NCBI RefSeq assembly: GCF_030656345.1
Contig: NZ_JAUSNR010000002.1
Coordinates: 248,001-312,000, forward strand
Source: Pseudotabrizicola sp.
GTDB lineage: Bacteria; Pseudomonadota; Alphaproteobacteria; Rhodobacterales; Rhodobacteraceae
Length of the DNA: 64,000 nucleotides
Direction of reading: 5' to 3'
The first letter of the stretch is position 1, and every line of letters begins with the position of its first letter. A program made the position numbers and the translations under genes. Under the pieces are notes generated by a model. That model had not been told where the DNA came from. It saw nothing but the letters and a program-made list of their open reading frames with translations, and did no database searches. Shown here piece after piece: positions 46,483 through 55,071 of this stretch.

Positions 46483-47457
46483 ATGGCCAGCGTGCTGACA
46501 GTCATTCTGAACTGGCGGACGGCAGAGATGACCCTGCGCTCGGCCGAGGCCGCGTTGGTGGCGATGCAGGGCATCGACGGCGCGGTGGTGATCGTGGACA
46601 ACGATTCCGGCGATGGCAGTTTTGAGCAGATGACATCAGAAGTGGCCGCGCGCGGCTGGGACTGTGGCCCGCACGCCGTGCGGGTGCTGCAATCGGGGCG
46701 CAATGGCGGCTTTGGCGCGGGCAACAACTTTGGCATCAGGGCCGGTCTGCCGGGGGGCGCGCAGCCTGATTATGTCTACCTTTTGAACTCCGATGCCTTT
46801 CCGGCCCCCGATGCCATCGGTGCCCTGCTGGCGCATCTGGAGGCCCATCCGGCCACCGGCTTTGCCGGCAGCCGCATTCATGGGACCGACGGCGTGCCGC
46901 ATCACAGCGCCTTCCGCTTTCCGTCGATTGCGGGCGAATTTGAACAGGCCGCGCGCTTTGGCCCGATCACCCGCCTGCTGCGCGGATCAGTCGTGGCACC
47001 CCCATTGCCCGAAGCCACGGGCCGGGTGGACTGGCTGGCCGGGGCCAGCCTGATGATGCGCAGCACCGTGCTGGACCGCATCGGGTTGTTTGATGAGACG
47101 TTTTTCCTGTATTTTGAGGAAACAGAACTGTGCCTGCGCGCCGCCCGCGCCGGGTTCCCCACCGATTATGTGGTGGAAAGCCAGGTCACGCATATCGGGT
47201 CGGTGTCGACCGGCATGAAAGGGTGGCAGCGGGTGCCAGGGTTCTGGCTGGATTCTCGGATGTATTATTACACCCGTTCGCATGGCCGGGCCTATGCGCT
47301 GGCGGCCACAGCGGCGCATGTGGCGGGCGGGCTGATCTGGCGGCTGCGGGCGGTGATCCAGCGTAAAGATGTGATCGACCCCGCGCATTACCTTCGGGAT
47401 ATGTCTGCCCACGCGCTGCGCTGGGCGGTTTCCGGCTTCCGGCCGGTGGCAAAGTAA
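46483..47457 (+). CDS. GT2-family glycosyltransferase (WbbL/rhamnosyltransferase-like)
   Basis: GT-A enzyme of 324 aa: SVLTVILNWRTAEMTLRSAEAAL, VVIVDNDSGDGS, NGGFGAGNNFGIR, the metal-binding segment YLLNSDAFPAPDAIG, then WLAGASLMMRSTVLDRIGLFDETFFLYFEETELCLRARR-like residues (ETELCLRAARAG). This set, especially GGFGxGNN and the LFDExFFxYxExxDL-type motif, marks rhamnosyltransferase-like GT2 enzymes. It starts 1 nt after the PKS stop and ends 27 nt before the NRPS, so it is physically wedged between the two synthases. That suggests the PKS/NRPS product is glycosylated. Confidence 0.93.
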   Translation: MASVLTVILNWRTAEMTLRSAEAALVAMQGIDGAVVIVDNDSGDGSFEQMTSEVAARGWDCGPHAVRVLQSGRNGGFGAGNNFGIRAGLPGGAQPDYVYLLNSDAFPAPDAIGALLAHLEAHPATGFAGSRIHGTDGVPHHSAFRFPSIAGEFEQAARFGPITRLLRGSVVAPPLPEATGRVDWLAGASLMMRSTVLDRIGLFDETFFLYFEETELCLRAARAGFPTDYVVESQVTHIGSVSTGMKGWQRVPGFWLDSRMYYYTRSHGRAYALAATAAHVAGGLIWRLRAVIQRKDVIDPAHYLRDMSAHALRWAVSGFRPVAK

Positions 47458-47484
47458 AGCCGCTGCGGCGGCGAGGAGAGTGTG

Positions 47485-50400
47485 ATGGGTCTGACAGCGC
47501 TTCTGATCGGCAATGAAAGTCTGACACAGGCCTGCGGGGCCGCATGGCTGGCGCGCGGGCATCGGCTGGTGGCAGTGGTCACGCGTGATCCGCAGGTGCG
47601 CACCTGGGCAGTGGCGCAGGGTCTGCGGGTCGAAGCGCCGGGTGCGGGGCTTGAGGCGCGGCTGGCGGGGCTGTCGTGTGACTGGCTGCTGTCGATCGCC
47701 AACCTGTCACTGGTGCCTGCGGCGGTGCGCGGCATGGCGGCGCGCGGCGCGGTGAATTTTCACGACGGCCCCCTGCCACGCTATGCCGGGCTGAACGCGC
47801 CGGTCTGGGCATTGCTGGCAGGCGAGCCGCAGCACGGCATCACCTGGCATTTGATGACCGACGGCGTGGATGAGGGCGACATTCTGGAGCAGCGTCTGTT
47901 TGATGTGCTGCCCGGCGATACAGCGCTGACCCTCAACACGCGGTGCTTTGGGGCGGGGGTGGAAAGCTTTCCGGCAGTGATGGCGCAGATGGAAAGCGGG
48001 CTGCGGCCCGTGGCGCAGGATTTCAGCGCGCGTCGGGTGTTTGCCCGCGCCGACCGGCCAGCGGCCTTCGGGCGGCTGGACTTTGCGCAGCCCGCCGACA
48101 CGGTGGCGCGGATGGTGCGGGCGCTGGACCATGGCCGCTACTGGAACCCGCTGACCACGGCCAAGATTGAGGGCGCGTTCGGCGTGCTGAACGTGGGCGC
48201 GGCGGATGTGGCGGATGGGCAGGGGGTGCCGGGGGCGGTGCTGTCGTCCTCGCCCGAAGGGGTGGTGGTGGCTTGCGGGTCGGGCGCGGTGCGCCTGCAC
48301 CGGCTGACCTGCCAGACACGCGGTCTGCCGGTGTGCCCGTCTACGGTGCGTGATCTGGCACCTTTGACCGATGCGGGCGCACTGACCGACGCCTTGGCAG
48401 CCTTGGTGCCGGTTGAGGCCGGGCTGCGCAAGCGGCTGGCGGCGATGTCGCCGCTGGTGGTTACAGGCGCGGGCGAGGGCGCCGGCTGGCTGCGGCTGGA
48501 AGTTGCGGGCGACGCCACCACGCTTGCGGTGGCCATGGCGCGGGTGTCGGGGCAGGACAGCCCCGATGTGGCGCTGTCCGTCGCACCCGGGCTGGCGGGC
48601 TATACCAGCGGCTGGGTGCCGGTGCGGGTGGCGACCCATGGTACGGTTGGTGCTGCGCGCGCCGCGTTGCTGGCCGAACGCGCGCCGGGGTTCCCGCTGG
48701 ACCTGATGACGCGCGACGCGAGCCTGGCCGATCTGGCGATGCCGCAGGTGGCGGTGTCGCTGCACGGCGCGCCGGTGCCGGGCGCTGTGATCACGCTTGC
48801 CGATCGCGCATTGCATGCCGACCTGTCGAAGGTCTCTGAGGCCGAGGCGCGGGCGCTGGCCGGGCGTCTGTCTTACGTCGCGGGGGAGGCCCGCGATGCA
48901 GATGCGATATCGTCGCTGCCCATGCTGTCACCGCACGAACGTCATGCTGTTTTATACGACGTGAACCATACGTTTGCCATACGTGAACCATACTGCGTGC
49001 ATCAGGCGTTTGAGGCGCAGGTGCAGCGCACACCGGACGCCCCGGCAATCAGCTTTGAGGCGGTGGAACTGACCTACGCCGCCCTGAATGCGCGGGCGAA
49101 CCGGGTGGCCCATGTGCTGCGCAATATGGGCGTGGGGCCGGGGGTGCTGGTCGGCCTGCACATCCGCCGCAGTGTCGATATGCTGGTGGGCGCGCTGGCC
49201 ATTCAAAAGGCAGGCGGGGCTTACGTTCCGATGGACCCGGCCTATCCCCTTGAGCGAACAGCGCTTTTTATTGAGGATTCCGCCTGCCCGGTGATTGTGA
49301 CCACCAGTGATCTGGCGGCTGACCTGACCGGGCAGGCGCCGCCGCTGTGTCTGGATACCGATGGGCGGATCGCCGGGGCGTCTGATGCAAACCCCACATC
49401 TGGTGTCACTCCGGGCGATCTGGCCTATATGATCTACACGTCCGGCTCCACCGGGCGGCCCAAGGGCGTGATGGTCGAACACCGCAACGTGGCGAACTTC
49501 TTCACCGGGATGGACCAACGTATCGGCACCGATCCGGGGGTCTGGCTGGCCGTCACCTCGCTGTCGTTCGACATCTCGGTGCTGGAGCTGTTCTGGACCC
49601 TGGCGCGCGGGTTCAAGGTGGTGATTTCGTCGGATGAGAACCGGGCACTGGTGTCTTCGGGGCGCATCGTTTCGGATAAAAAGATAGATTTTTCATTGTA
49701 TTACTGGGGGAATGACGATGGCATCGGCCCCAAGAAATACGAGCTGCTGCTGGAAGGTGCCAAGTTCGCCGACAGCCACGGCTTCGTGGCCGTATGGACG
49801 CCTGAACGGCATTTCCATGCTTTTGGCGGCCCATATCCGAACCCCTCGGTAACAGGCGCGGCCGTTGCGGCGGTCACCAGGAACATTGGCGTGCGGGCGG
49901 GGTCTTGCGTGGTGCCGCTGCACCATCCGGCGCGGATTGCCGAGGAATGGGCGGTGATCGACAACCTGACCGGCGGCCGCGCCGGGATGGCGATTGCCAG
50001 CGGCTGGCAACCGGATGACTTTGTGCTGCGCCCGGAAAATACCCCGCCAAACAACAAGTTGGCAATGTATGCCGCCGCCGATCAGGTGCGTCGGCTGTGG
50101 CGCGGCGAGGCGGTGGAATTCCCCACCGCTGACGGCACGATGTTCCCGGTGGTGACCCAGCCGCGCCCTGTGTCGGCGGAACTGCCGCTGTGGGTGACCA
50201 CGGCGGGCAACCCCGAGACATGGCGCGAAGCGGGGGAAATGGGGGTCAATGTGCTGACCCACCTGCTGGGCCAGTCGGTGGATGAGGTGGCGGGCAAGAT
50301 CAAGATCTACCGCGAGGCGCGCGCCAGGGCGGGCCATGACCCGCAGGCGGGCGTGGTGACCTTGATGCTGCATTCCTACGTCGGGCGCGACCGGGCGCAG

Positions 50401-51987
50401 GTGCGGCGCGTGGCCGAAGCACCGATGAAAGCGTACCTCGCGGCGGCGGTCGGGCTGGTGAAACAATATGCCTGGGCCTTTCCGGCCTTCAAGAAACCCC
50501 ACGGTGTAACCAACCCGATGGAGATCGATCTGCGGTCGCTAAGTGCCGAGGAAAACGAGGCAATTCTGGATTTCGCCTTTCAGCGCTATTTTGAGGATTC
50601 GGGTCTGTTTGGCACGGTTGACGATGCCTTGGCGCGGGTCGAACAGCTTAAGCGTATCGGCGTGGGCGAGGTGGCCTGCCTGATCGATTATGGCATCGCG
50701 CCCGAGCAGGTGATGGAGGGGCTGTACCCGCTGGCCGAAGTGGTGCGGCGCGCTAACGCGGGCGGCGGGGTTGCGGCGGATGATTATTCCATCGCGGCGC
50801 AACTGATCCGGCACCGGGTGACCCATCTGCAATGCACGCCATCCATGGCGCGGATGATCGCGATGAATGAAGACTCGCGCGGCGCGCTGGCGGGGGTGAA
50901 AACCCTGATGGTGGGCGGCGAGGCGCTGCCGGGGGCCTTGGTGCAGGATCTGCGGGCCGCCTGTAATGCGCGCATTCTGAACATGTATGGGCCCACGGAG
51001 ACCACGATCTGGTCTTCGGTGGAAGAGGTGACCACCACGGAAAGTGTGTCGAACATCGGCACGCCCTTGGCCAATCAGCAGATGTATGTGCTGGATGCGG
51101 CGCAACAGCCTGTGCCGGTTGGCACTGCGGGCGAGTTGTGGATCGGCGGCGATGGCGTCTCGCGCGGCTATTGGCAGCGCGACGATCTGACGGCAGAGCG
51201 GTTTGTGGATGACCCGTTCGTGACGCCAGACCGGGCCTGCCCATGGCGCGCGCAGATGTACCGGACCGGCGATCTGGTGCGCAGGCGCCCGGATGGAAAA
51301 ATCGATTTCCTTGGCCGCACCGACCATCAGGTCAAGCTGCGCGGCTACCGGATTGAACTGGGCGAGATCGAGGCGGTGCTGGAGGCGCAGCCGGGGGTGC
51401 GCCAAGCCGTGGTGATGGCGCGCGAGGACAGCCCCGGCGATGTGCGGCTGGTGGGCTATGTGACCGGGACGGCACAAGAAGTTGCGCTGCGCGCGGCGCT
51501 GGGCGCGGTGTTGCCCGACCATATGGTGCCCGCGCATATCGTGACGCTGGAGGCATTCCCGCTGACCCCCAACCGCAAGGTGGACCGCAAGGCGCTGCCG
51601 ATGCCGGGGGTGCGGGTGGCCGAAGCGGCGGCTTTTGTCGCGCCCACATCGGATATTGAGGCGCAGATCGCCGCGGTCTGGGCGCGGGTGCTGGGGGTGC
51701 CAAAGGTCGGGGCCAGGGACAACTTCTTTGCGCTGGGCGGCCACTCCCTGCTGGCGGTGCAGGCGCATCGTGAGATCCGCGAGGCGCTGGGGGCTATGAG
51801 GCTGTCGATCACCGATATCTTCCGCTTTCCCACATTGTCCGCCTTGGCCGCACATCTGGATGACGGGCCAAAGCCGGTGGCAGTGGTGACCCTGCCCGCC
51901 GGGCTGGCCGGGCAGGCGGGGGCGCGGGTGGATGCCATGGCGCGCAGGCGTGCGATGCGGGCAGGGCGGACGGGCGTGGATGCCTGA
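47485..51987 (+). CDS. NRPS: formyltransferase, condensation remnant, adenylation domain with inserted luciferase-like monooxygenase, PCP
   Basis: Megasynthase of 1500 aa. Residues ~1-275 resemble methionyl-tRNA formyltransferase, with catalytic Asn91, His93 (NFHDGPLP) and Asp129 (DEGDIL). Residues ~310-510 look like a degenerate condensation region without HHxxxDG, ending in the usual linker LSPHERHAVLYDVNHT. The adenylation domain starts near 525 (A3 YTSGSTGRPKG). After FDISVLELF (A4) a ~360-residue FMN-dependent luciferase-like monooxygenase is inserted (~734-1092: DFSLYYWGND, WTPERHFHAFGG, RAGSCVVPLHHP), then A5 resumes (NMYGPTETTIWSS). Specificity positions read D-I-L-Q-M-G-M-I-W-K, 8 of 10 equal to the glycine code DILQLGLIWK. 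PCP Ser1421 lies in LGGHSL. There is no thioesterase. The start is ATG 47485, with GAGGAG 6 nt upstream. The insertion site matches the myxothiazol MtaG-type architecture. Confidence 0.93.
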   Translation: MGLTALLIGNESLTQACGAAWLARGHRLVAVVTRDPQVRTWAVAQGLRVEAPGAGLEARLAGLSCDWLLSIANLSLVPAAVRGMAARGAVNFHDGPLPRYAGLNAPVWALLAGEPQHGITWHLMTDGVDEGDILEQRLFDVLPGDTALTLNTRCFGAGVESFPAVMAQMESGLRPVAQDFSARRVFARADRPAAFGRLDFAQPADTVARMVRALDHGRYWNPLTTAKIEGAFGVLNVGAADVADGQGVPGAVLSSSPEGVVVACGSGAVRLHRLTCQTRGLPVCPSTVRDLAPLTDAGALTDALAALVPVEAGLRKRLAAMSPLVVTGAGEGAGWLRLEVAGDATTLAVAMARVSGQDSPDVALSVAPGLAGYTSGWVPVRVATHGTVGAARAALLAERAPGFPLDLMTRDASLADLAMPQVAVSLHGAPVPGAVITLADRALHADLSKVSEAEARALAGRLSYVAGEARDADAISSLPMLSPHERHAVLYDVNHTFAIREPYCVHQAFEAQVQRTPDAPAISFEAVELTYAALNARANRVAHVLRNMGVGPGVLVGLHIRRSVDMLVGALAIQKAGGAYVPMDPAYPLERTALFIEDSACPVIVTTSDLAADLTGQAPPLCLDTDGRIAGASDANPTSGVTPGDLAYMIYTSGSTGRPKGVMVEHRNVANFFTGMDQRIGTDPGVWLAVTSLSFDISVLELFWTLARGFKVVISSDENRALVSSGRIVSDKKIDFSLYYWGNDDGIGPKKYELLLEGAKFADSHGFVAVWTPERHFHAFGGPYPNPSVTGAAVAAVTRNIGVRAGSCVVPLHHPARIAEEWAVIDNLTGGRAGMAIASGWQPDDFVLRPENTPPNNKLAMYAAADQVRRLWRGEAVEFPTADGTMFPVVTQPRPVSAELPLWVTTAGNPETWREAGEMGVNVLTHLLGQSVDEVAGKIKIYREARARAGHDPQAGVVTLMLHSYVGRDRAQVRRVAEAPMKAYLAAAVGLVKQYAWAFPAFKKPHGVTNPMEIDLRSLSAEENEAILDFAFQRYFEDSGLFGTVDDALARVEQLKRIGVGEVACLIDYGIAPEQVMEGLYPLAEVVRRANAGGGVAADDYSIAAQLIRHRVTHLQCTPSMARMIAMNEDSRGALAGVKTLMVGGEALPGALVQDLRAACNARILNMYGPTETTIWSSVEEVTTTESVSNIGTPLANQQMYVLDAAQQPVPVGTAGELWIGGDGVSRGYWQRDDLTAERFVDDPFVTPDRACPWRAQMYRTGDLVRRRPDGKIDFLGRTDHQVKLRGYRIELGEIEAVLEAQPGVRQAVVMAREDSPGDVRLVGYVTGTAQEVALRAALGAVLPDHMVPAHIVTLEAFPLTPNRKVDRKALPMPGVRVAEAAAFVAPTSDIEAQIAAVWARVLGVPKVGARDNFFALGGHSLLAVQAHREIREALGAMRLSITDIFRFPTLSALAAHLDDGPKPVAVVTLPAGLAGQAGARVDAMARRRAMRAGRTGVDA

Positions 51988-52609
51988 CGCGGGCCTGCTG
52001 GCCGCCCTGCGGGAGATTGCTCCCGGGGGTGCCGGGATCGGCTGGGCCGATCCGCGCGCCGAATATGCCCTGATGCCGGGAGAGGTTTTGCCGGGCGCAG
52101 TGCCTGCGCGGATGCGCGAATTTGCGGCGGGGCGGACGGCGGCGCGCACCGCCTTGGCCGGGATCGGGCTTGCGCCGCTGGCCATTGGGCAGGGGGCTGA
52201 TCGTGCGCCGGTCTGGCCTGCAGGGGTGGCCGGGTCGATCACCCACAGCCGCAGCCAGTGTCTGGCGGTGGTGATGTCCGCGCAACTGTGCCGGGGGATT
52301 GGGATTGATCTGGAGGAGGATACCCCGCTGGAGCCTGCCTTGTGGCCTGATATCCTGCGCCCCGAGGAACAGGCGGGGATCACCGGCGCGCAGGCCAAGG
52401 CGGTGTTCTGTGCCAAGGAAGCGGCGTTCAAGGCGCAGTACGCGGTCAGTCGCACGCTTTATGGTTTTGACGGCATGCGGGTAGAGATGGAGGGCGACCG
52501 CTTTGCCGCCGTTTTCATGCGAAGCGTGCCGCCCTTTGCCATCGGCGACCGGATCAGCGGGCGCATTCTGCGGGCCGGGGGCCATGTGCTGACGCTGGCC
52601 AGTCTTTGA
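51980..52609 (+). CDS. 4'-phosphopantetheinyl transferase (EntD/Sfp type)
   Basis: The protein has 209 aa. It contains GSITHSRSQCLAVV, the Mg/CoA motif GIGIDLEED and the C-terminal FCAKEAAFKAQY (WxxKEAxxK-type). It installs the phosphopantetheine arm on carrier domains, here most simply the PKS ACP (Ser1797) and NRPS PCP (Ser1421). The ATG at 51980 overlaps the NRPS end by 8 nt (stop at 51985-51987), so it is translationally coupled. This marks the right end of the biosynthetic locus and argues that the synthases are functional and self-sufficient in activation. Confidence 0.93.
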   Translation: MPDAGLLAALREIAPGGAGIGWADPRAEYALMPGEVLPGAVPARMREFAAGRTAARTALAGIGLAPLAIGQGADRAPVWPAGVAGSITHSRSQCLAVVMSAQLCRGIGIDLEEDTPLEPALWPDILRPEEQAGITGAQAKAVFCAKEAAFKAQYAVSRTLYGFDGMRVEMEGDRFAAVFMRSVPPFAIGDRISGRILRAGGHVLTLASL

Positions 52610-52726
52610 CGTTGTCCTGTCATTGACGCAGGGCGGCGACGAATTGTCGCGACAGGCGCGCGCGATGCGCTATCCTGCGCCAACCCGCATGCCTTGAGGA
52701 GGGGATGCGGTGTCTGGGAGGATGCA

Positions 52727-52936
52727 ATGAACAAACTTGTCGCGGTTGCCTGTGTGATCAGCTGGTCGGGTTTCTGGGCCTTTGGCTATCTGGCGCTTTC
52801 GGCCGATATTCAGGATCAGGGGCAGATTCTGGTGGCCAGCCTGCTGGCGGCACTTGGGTTTTTGTCGGGGATGTTTGCCTATATCAGGCTGGCCCGCGAC
52901 CGGCCGGTGGATTACACCCGTGTGCGGCAGGGCTAA
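52727..52936 (+). CDS. Small two-helix membrane protein
   Basis: A 69-aa protein (MNKLVAVACVISWSGFWAFGYLAL...) with two hydrophobic segments (residues ~3-23 and ~34-54) and a short charged tail (RLARDRPVDYTRVRQG). ATG 52727 follows GGGAGGATGCA, a good ribosome-binding site. I do not recognise a functional family. It lies 117 nt after the phosphopantetheinyl transferase and is not obviously part of that locus. Confidence 0.7.
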   Translation: MNKLVAVACVISWSGFWAFGYLALSADIQDQGQILVASLLAALGFLSGMFAYIRLARDRPVDYTRVRQG

Positions 52937-52996
52937 ACCCGGGCCAAACGCCGCTTTGCCCTTGTTCGGGGGCGGGGTCCGACTTACCTCTGGGGC

Positions 52997-53791
52997 ATGA
53001 AGCACCTCATCCCCTTTTTGCCCAAACCGCCCCTTGTCGCCGTCATCCGCCTGCAGGGCGCGATTGGCACCGGCGCGCGCAGCCTGTCTGATCAGGCCCT
53101 TGCCCCGTTGCTCGAACGGGCGTTTTCCCGTGGCAAGCCGGCGGCGGTGGCGCTGGTCATCAATTCTCCGGGCGGATCGCCGGTGCAATCGTCGCTGATC
53201 GCGGCGCGCATCCGGCGGTTGTCGCAAGAAAAGCGGGTGCCGGTGCATTGCTTTGTCGAAGATATCGCGGCCTCGGGCGGCTATTGGCTGGCAACGGCGG
53301 CGGATCAGATCTGGGTGGATGAGTCGTCGCTGGTCGGATCTATCGGGGTGATCTATGCCAGTTTCGGGCTTCATGAGCTGATGCAGAAAAACGGTGTCGA
53401 ACGCCGGGTTCATACGGCGGGCAGGTCGAAATCTTTTGCCGACCCGTTCAAACCCGAACGACCCGAAGATGTGGAACGCATCCACAAGATGCTGGCCCCG
53501 CTGCACGAGAATTTCATCGCGCAGGTCAAGGCGCGGCGCGGGGTGCGGCTGAAACCGGACGCCGATCTGTTCAACGCCGATATCTGGGTGGGTCGTGCCA
53601 GTGTGGACAACGGGCTGACCGACGGGGTTGCGCATCTGGTGCCCAAGATGAAAGAGCTGTTCGGCGACAAGGTGCGGCTGGTGCCCTATGGCCAGCGGCG
53701 CGGCTTGTTGCAGCGCTTTGGGATGACGATGGGTGATACGCTGATGGCCTCGGTCGAGGAGCGTGCCCTGTGGGCGCGCTATGGGCTGTAG
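52997..53791 (+). CDS. S49-family (SppA-like) serine peptidase
   Basis: ClpP-fold peptidase of 264 aa lacking the N-terminal membrane helix of long SppA. Visible parts are VAVIRLQGAIG, ALVINSPGGSPVQSSLIAARI, the nucleophile Ser in EDIAASGGYWLATAADQIWVDESSLVGSIGVI, and the catalytic Lys region TAGRSKSFADPFKPE. SppA-type enzymes degrade signal peptides and membrane-protein fragments with a Ser/Lys dyad. The next gene starts directly at its stop codon, suggesting an operon with a small membrane zinc-ribbon protein and an SDR. Confidence 0.92.
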   Translation: MKHLIPFLPKPPLVAVIRLQGAIGTGARSLSDQALAPLLERAFSRGKPAAVALVINSPGGSPVQSSLIAARIRRLSQEKRVPVHCFVEDIAASGGYWLATAADQIWVDESSLVGSIGVIYASFGLHELMQKNGVERRVHTAGRSKSFADPFKPERPEDVERIHKMLAPLHENFIAQVKARRGVRLKPDADLFNADIWVGRASVDNGLTDGVAHLVPKMKELFGDKVRLVPYGQRRGLLQRFGMTMGDTLMASVEERALWARYGL

Positions 53792-53974
53792 ATGCTGTTC
53801 AAGATCATCCTGATCTTTCTGCTGGCCATGGTGCTGGTCGGCATGGTGGGCAAGCTGGTGTTTCCGTCGGCGATTGACCGGATGAAGTCCAAAGCACTGG
53901 GGCGCGGGCCTGTGTGCCGGTCTTGCGGGCGCTATATCATCGGCAAACAGTGTGATTGCGAAAAGAAGGGCTGA
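53792..53974 (+). CDS. Small membrane protein with C-terminal zinc-ribbon-like Cys cluster
   Basis: A 60-aa protein. Residues ~3-25 form one hydrophobic helix (FKIILIFLLAMVLVGMVG), followed by a basic linker and CRSCGRYIIGKQCDC, a CxxC...CxC arrangement suited to zinc binding. The ATG directly follows the peptidase stop codon (0-nt gap), and the SDR gene starts 3 nt after its own stop, so it is co-translated with both. Function unknown. Confidence 0.8.
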   Translation: MLFKIILIFLLAMVLVGMVGKLVFPSAIDRMKSKALGRGPVCRSCGRYIIGKQCDCEKKG

Positions 53975-53977
53975 GGC

Positions 53978-54751
53978 ATGGCGGCTTTGGTAACCGGGGC
54001 GGGCAAGCGGCTTGGCCGCGCGATGGCGCTGTATCTGGCGGCGCGCGGACATGATGTTGCGGTGCATTACGACTCATCCGCCGATGAGGGGCGGGCGGTG
54101 GTGGAGGAGATCACCGCCATGGGCCGCCGCGCTGTGGCCTTGCCGGCCGATCTGCTGGTTGAATCGCAGGTGGAAACACTGGTGCCGCGTGCGGTGGCGG
54201 CTTTGGGGCCGCTGACAGTTCTGGTGAATAACGCGTCGATCTTTGAGTATGACACGGTACAGACCGGCACGCGGGCCAGTTGGGACCGCGCGATGGAAAG
54301 TAACTTGCGTGCGCCCTTTGTGCTGATTCAAGGCTTTGCCGCGCAATGCCCGCAGGCGGTGCCGGACGCGCAGGGCGAGCCGGTGGCGCAGGGGCTGGTG
54401 GTGAACATGATCGACCAGCGGGTGCAAAAGCTGACGCCGGAGTTTGCCAGCTACACCCTTGCCAAGATGGGGCTTTGGGCACTGACGCGGACGGCAGCGC
54501 AGGGGCTGGCCCCGCATGTGCGGGTCAATGGCATCGGGCCGGGGCCGACCTTGCAGGGCGGCCGCCAGTCTGCCGACCACTTTGCACGGCAACGCGCTGC
54601 CACTGTTCTGGGGCGGGGCGCGAACGCCTCCGATGTGACGGCGGCGCTTGGATTTTTCCTCGATTCCCCTGCCGTGACCGGGCAGATGATCGCGGTGGAC
54701 GGCGGGCAGCATCTGGGTTGGAAAACGCCTGATGTTCTGGGTGTCGAGTGA
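53978..54751 (+). CDS. Short-chain dehydrogenase/reductase, pteridine-reductase-like
   Basis: The protein has 257 aa. The cofactor loop reads TGAGKRLGRAMA (TGxxKRxG), the variant used by FolM and pteridine reductases for NADPH, rather than the usual TGxxxGxG. It is followed by VLVNNASIFEYD, a catalytic-Ser-region replacement VNMIDQRVQ, and the YTLAKMGLWALT Tyr-x-x-x-Lys pair, then RVNGIGPGPTLQ. These match dihydromonapterin/pteridine reductases; the Met-Ile-Asp in place of Ser also fits that subgroup. It probably reduces a pterin in folate-related metabolism. Confidence 0.87.
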   Translation: MAALVTGAGKRLGRAMALYLAARGHDVAVHYDSSADEGRAVVEEITAMGRRAVALPADLLVESQVETLVPRAVAALGPLTVLVNNASIFEYDTVQTGTRASWDRAMESNLRAPFVLIQGFAAQCPQAVPDAQGEPVAQGLVVNMIDQRVQKLTPEFASYTLAKMGLWALTRTAAQGLAPHVRVNGIGPGPTLQGGRQSADHFARQRAATVLGRGANASDVTAALGFFLDSPAVTGQMIAVDGGQHLGWKTPDVLGVE

Positions 54752-55071
54752 TCCTGACAAGGACACCGGCTAAAGTTGTCCACTTTTCTTAAGACGTTCA
54801 CACATCCGTTACACAAGCCCCTGATTTTGCATATCTTTACTCTGATGAGAAAATTATATCCAACATTTTCAGTATCTTATGTTTTTGCCCAAAAAATGGG
54901 CATGTTAACGAAATGGGCGAAATACAAGGGAAATTCGGCGCTGATGAAACTTTCTCCGCAGAGTTATCCACAGAAACGGTGGACTTCTTCCCCCTTGCCC
55001 CCCGCGCGATATCATTGCAGCGGTAGGGCAGAATCGATGACTTTGAACCGGATCTTTTCAGGGGGTCTGAT
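54752..55071. other. AT-rich intergenic region upstream of uvrC
   Basis: 320 nt, clearly more AT-rich than the surrounding genes. It contains TTATCCACA (DnaA-box consensus) at 54964-54972, a GCCCA-AAAAA-TGGGC hairpin at 54887-54901 and several T/A-rich tracts, then AGGGGG before uvrC. I see no gene in it. It probably carries the uvrC promoter. Confidence 0.55.
54964..54972 (+). other. DnaA-box-like sequence
   Basis: TTATCCACA, an exact consensus DnaA box, 100 nt upstream of uvrC in an AT-rich spacer. It is single, so an origin function is not supported; local DnaA regulation is possible. Confidence 0.3.

Noticed and set aside
54752-55071. Replication origin
   Set aside because: Only one consensus DnaA box, no iterons and no origin-associated genes (dnaA, parAB, repABC, hemE) nearby.
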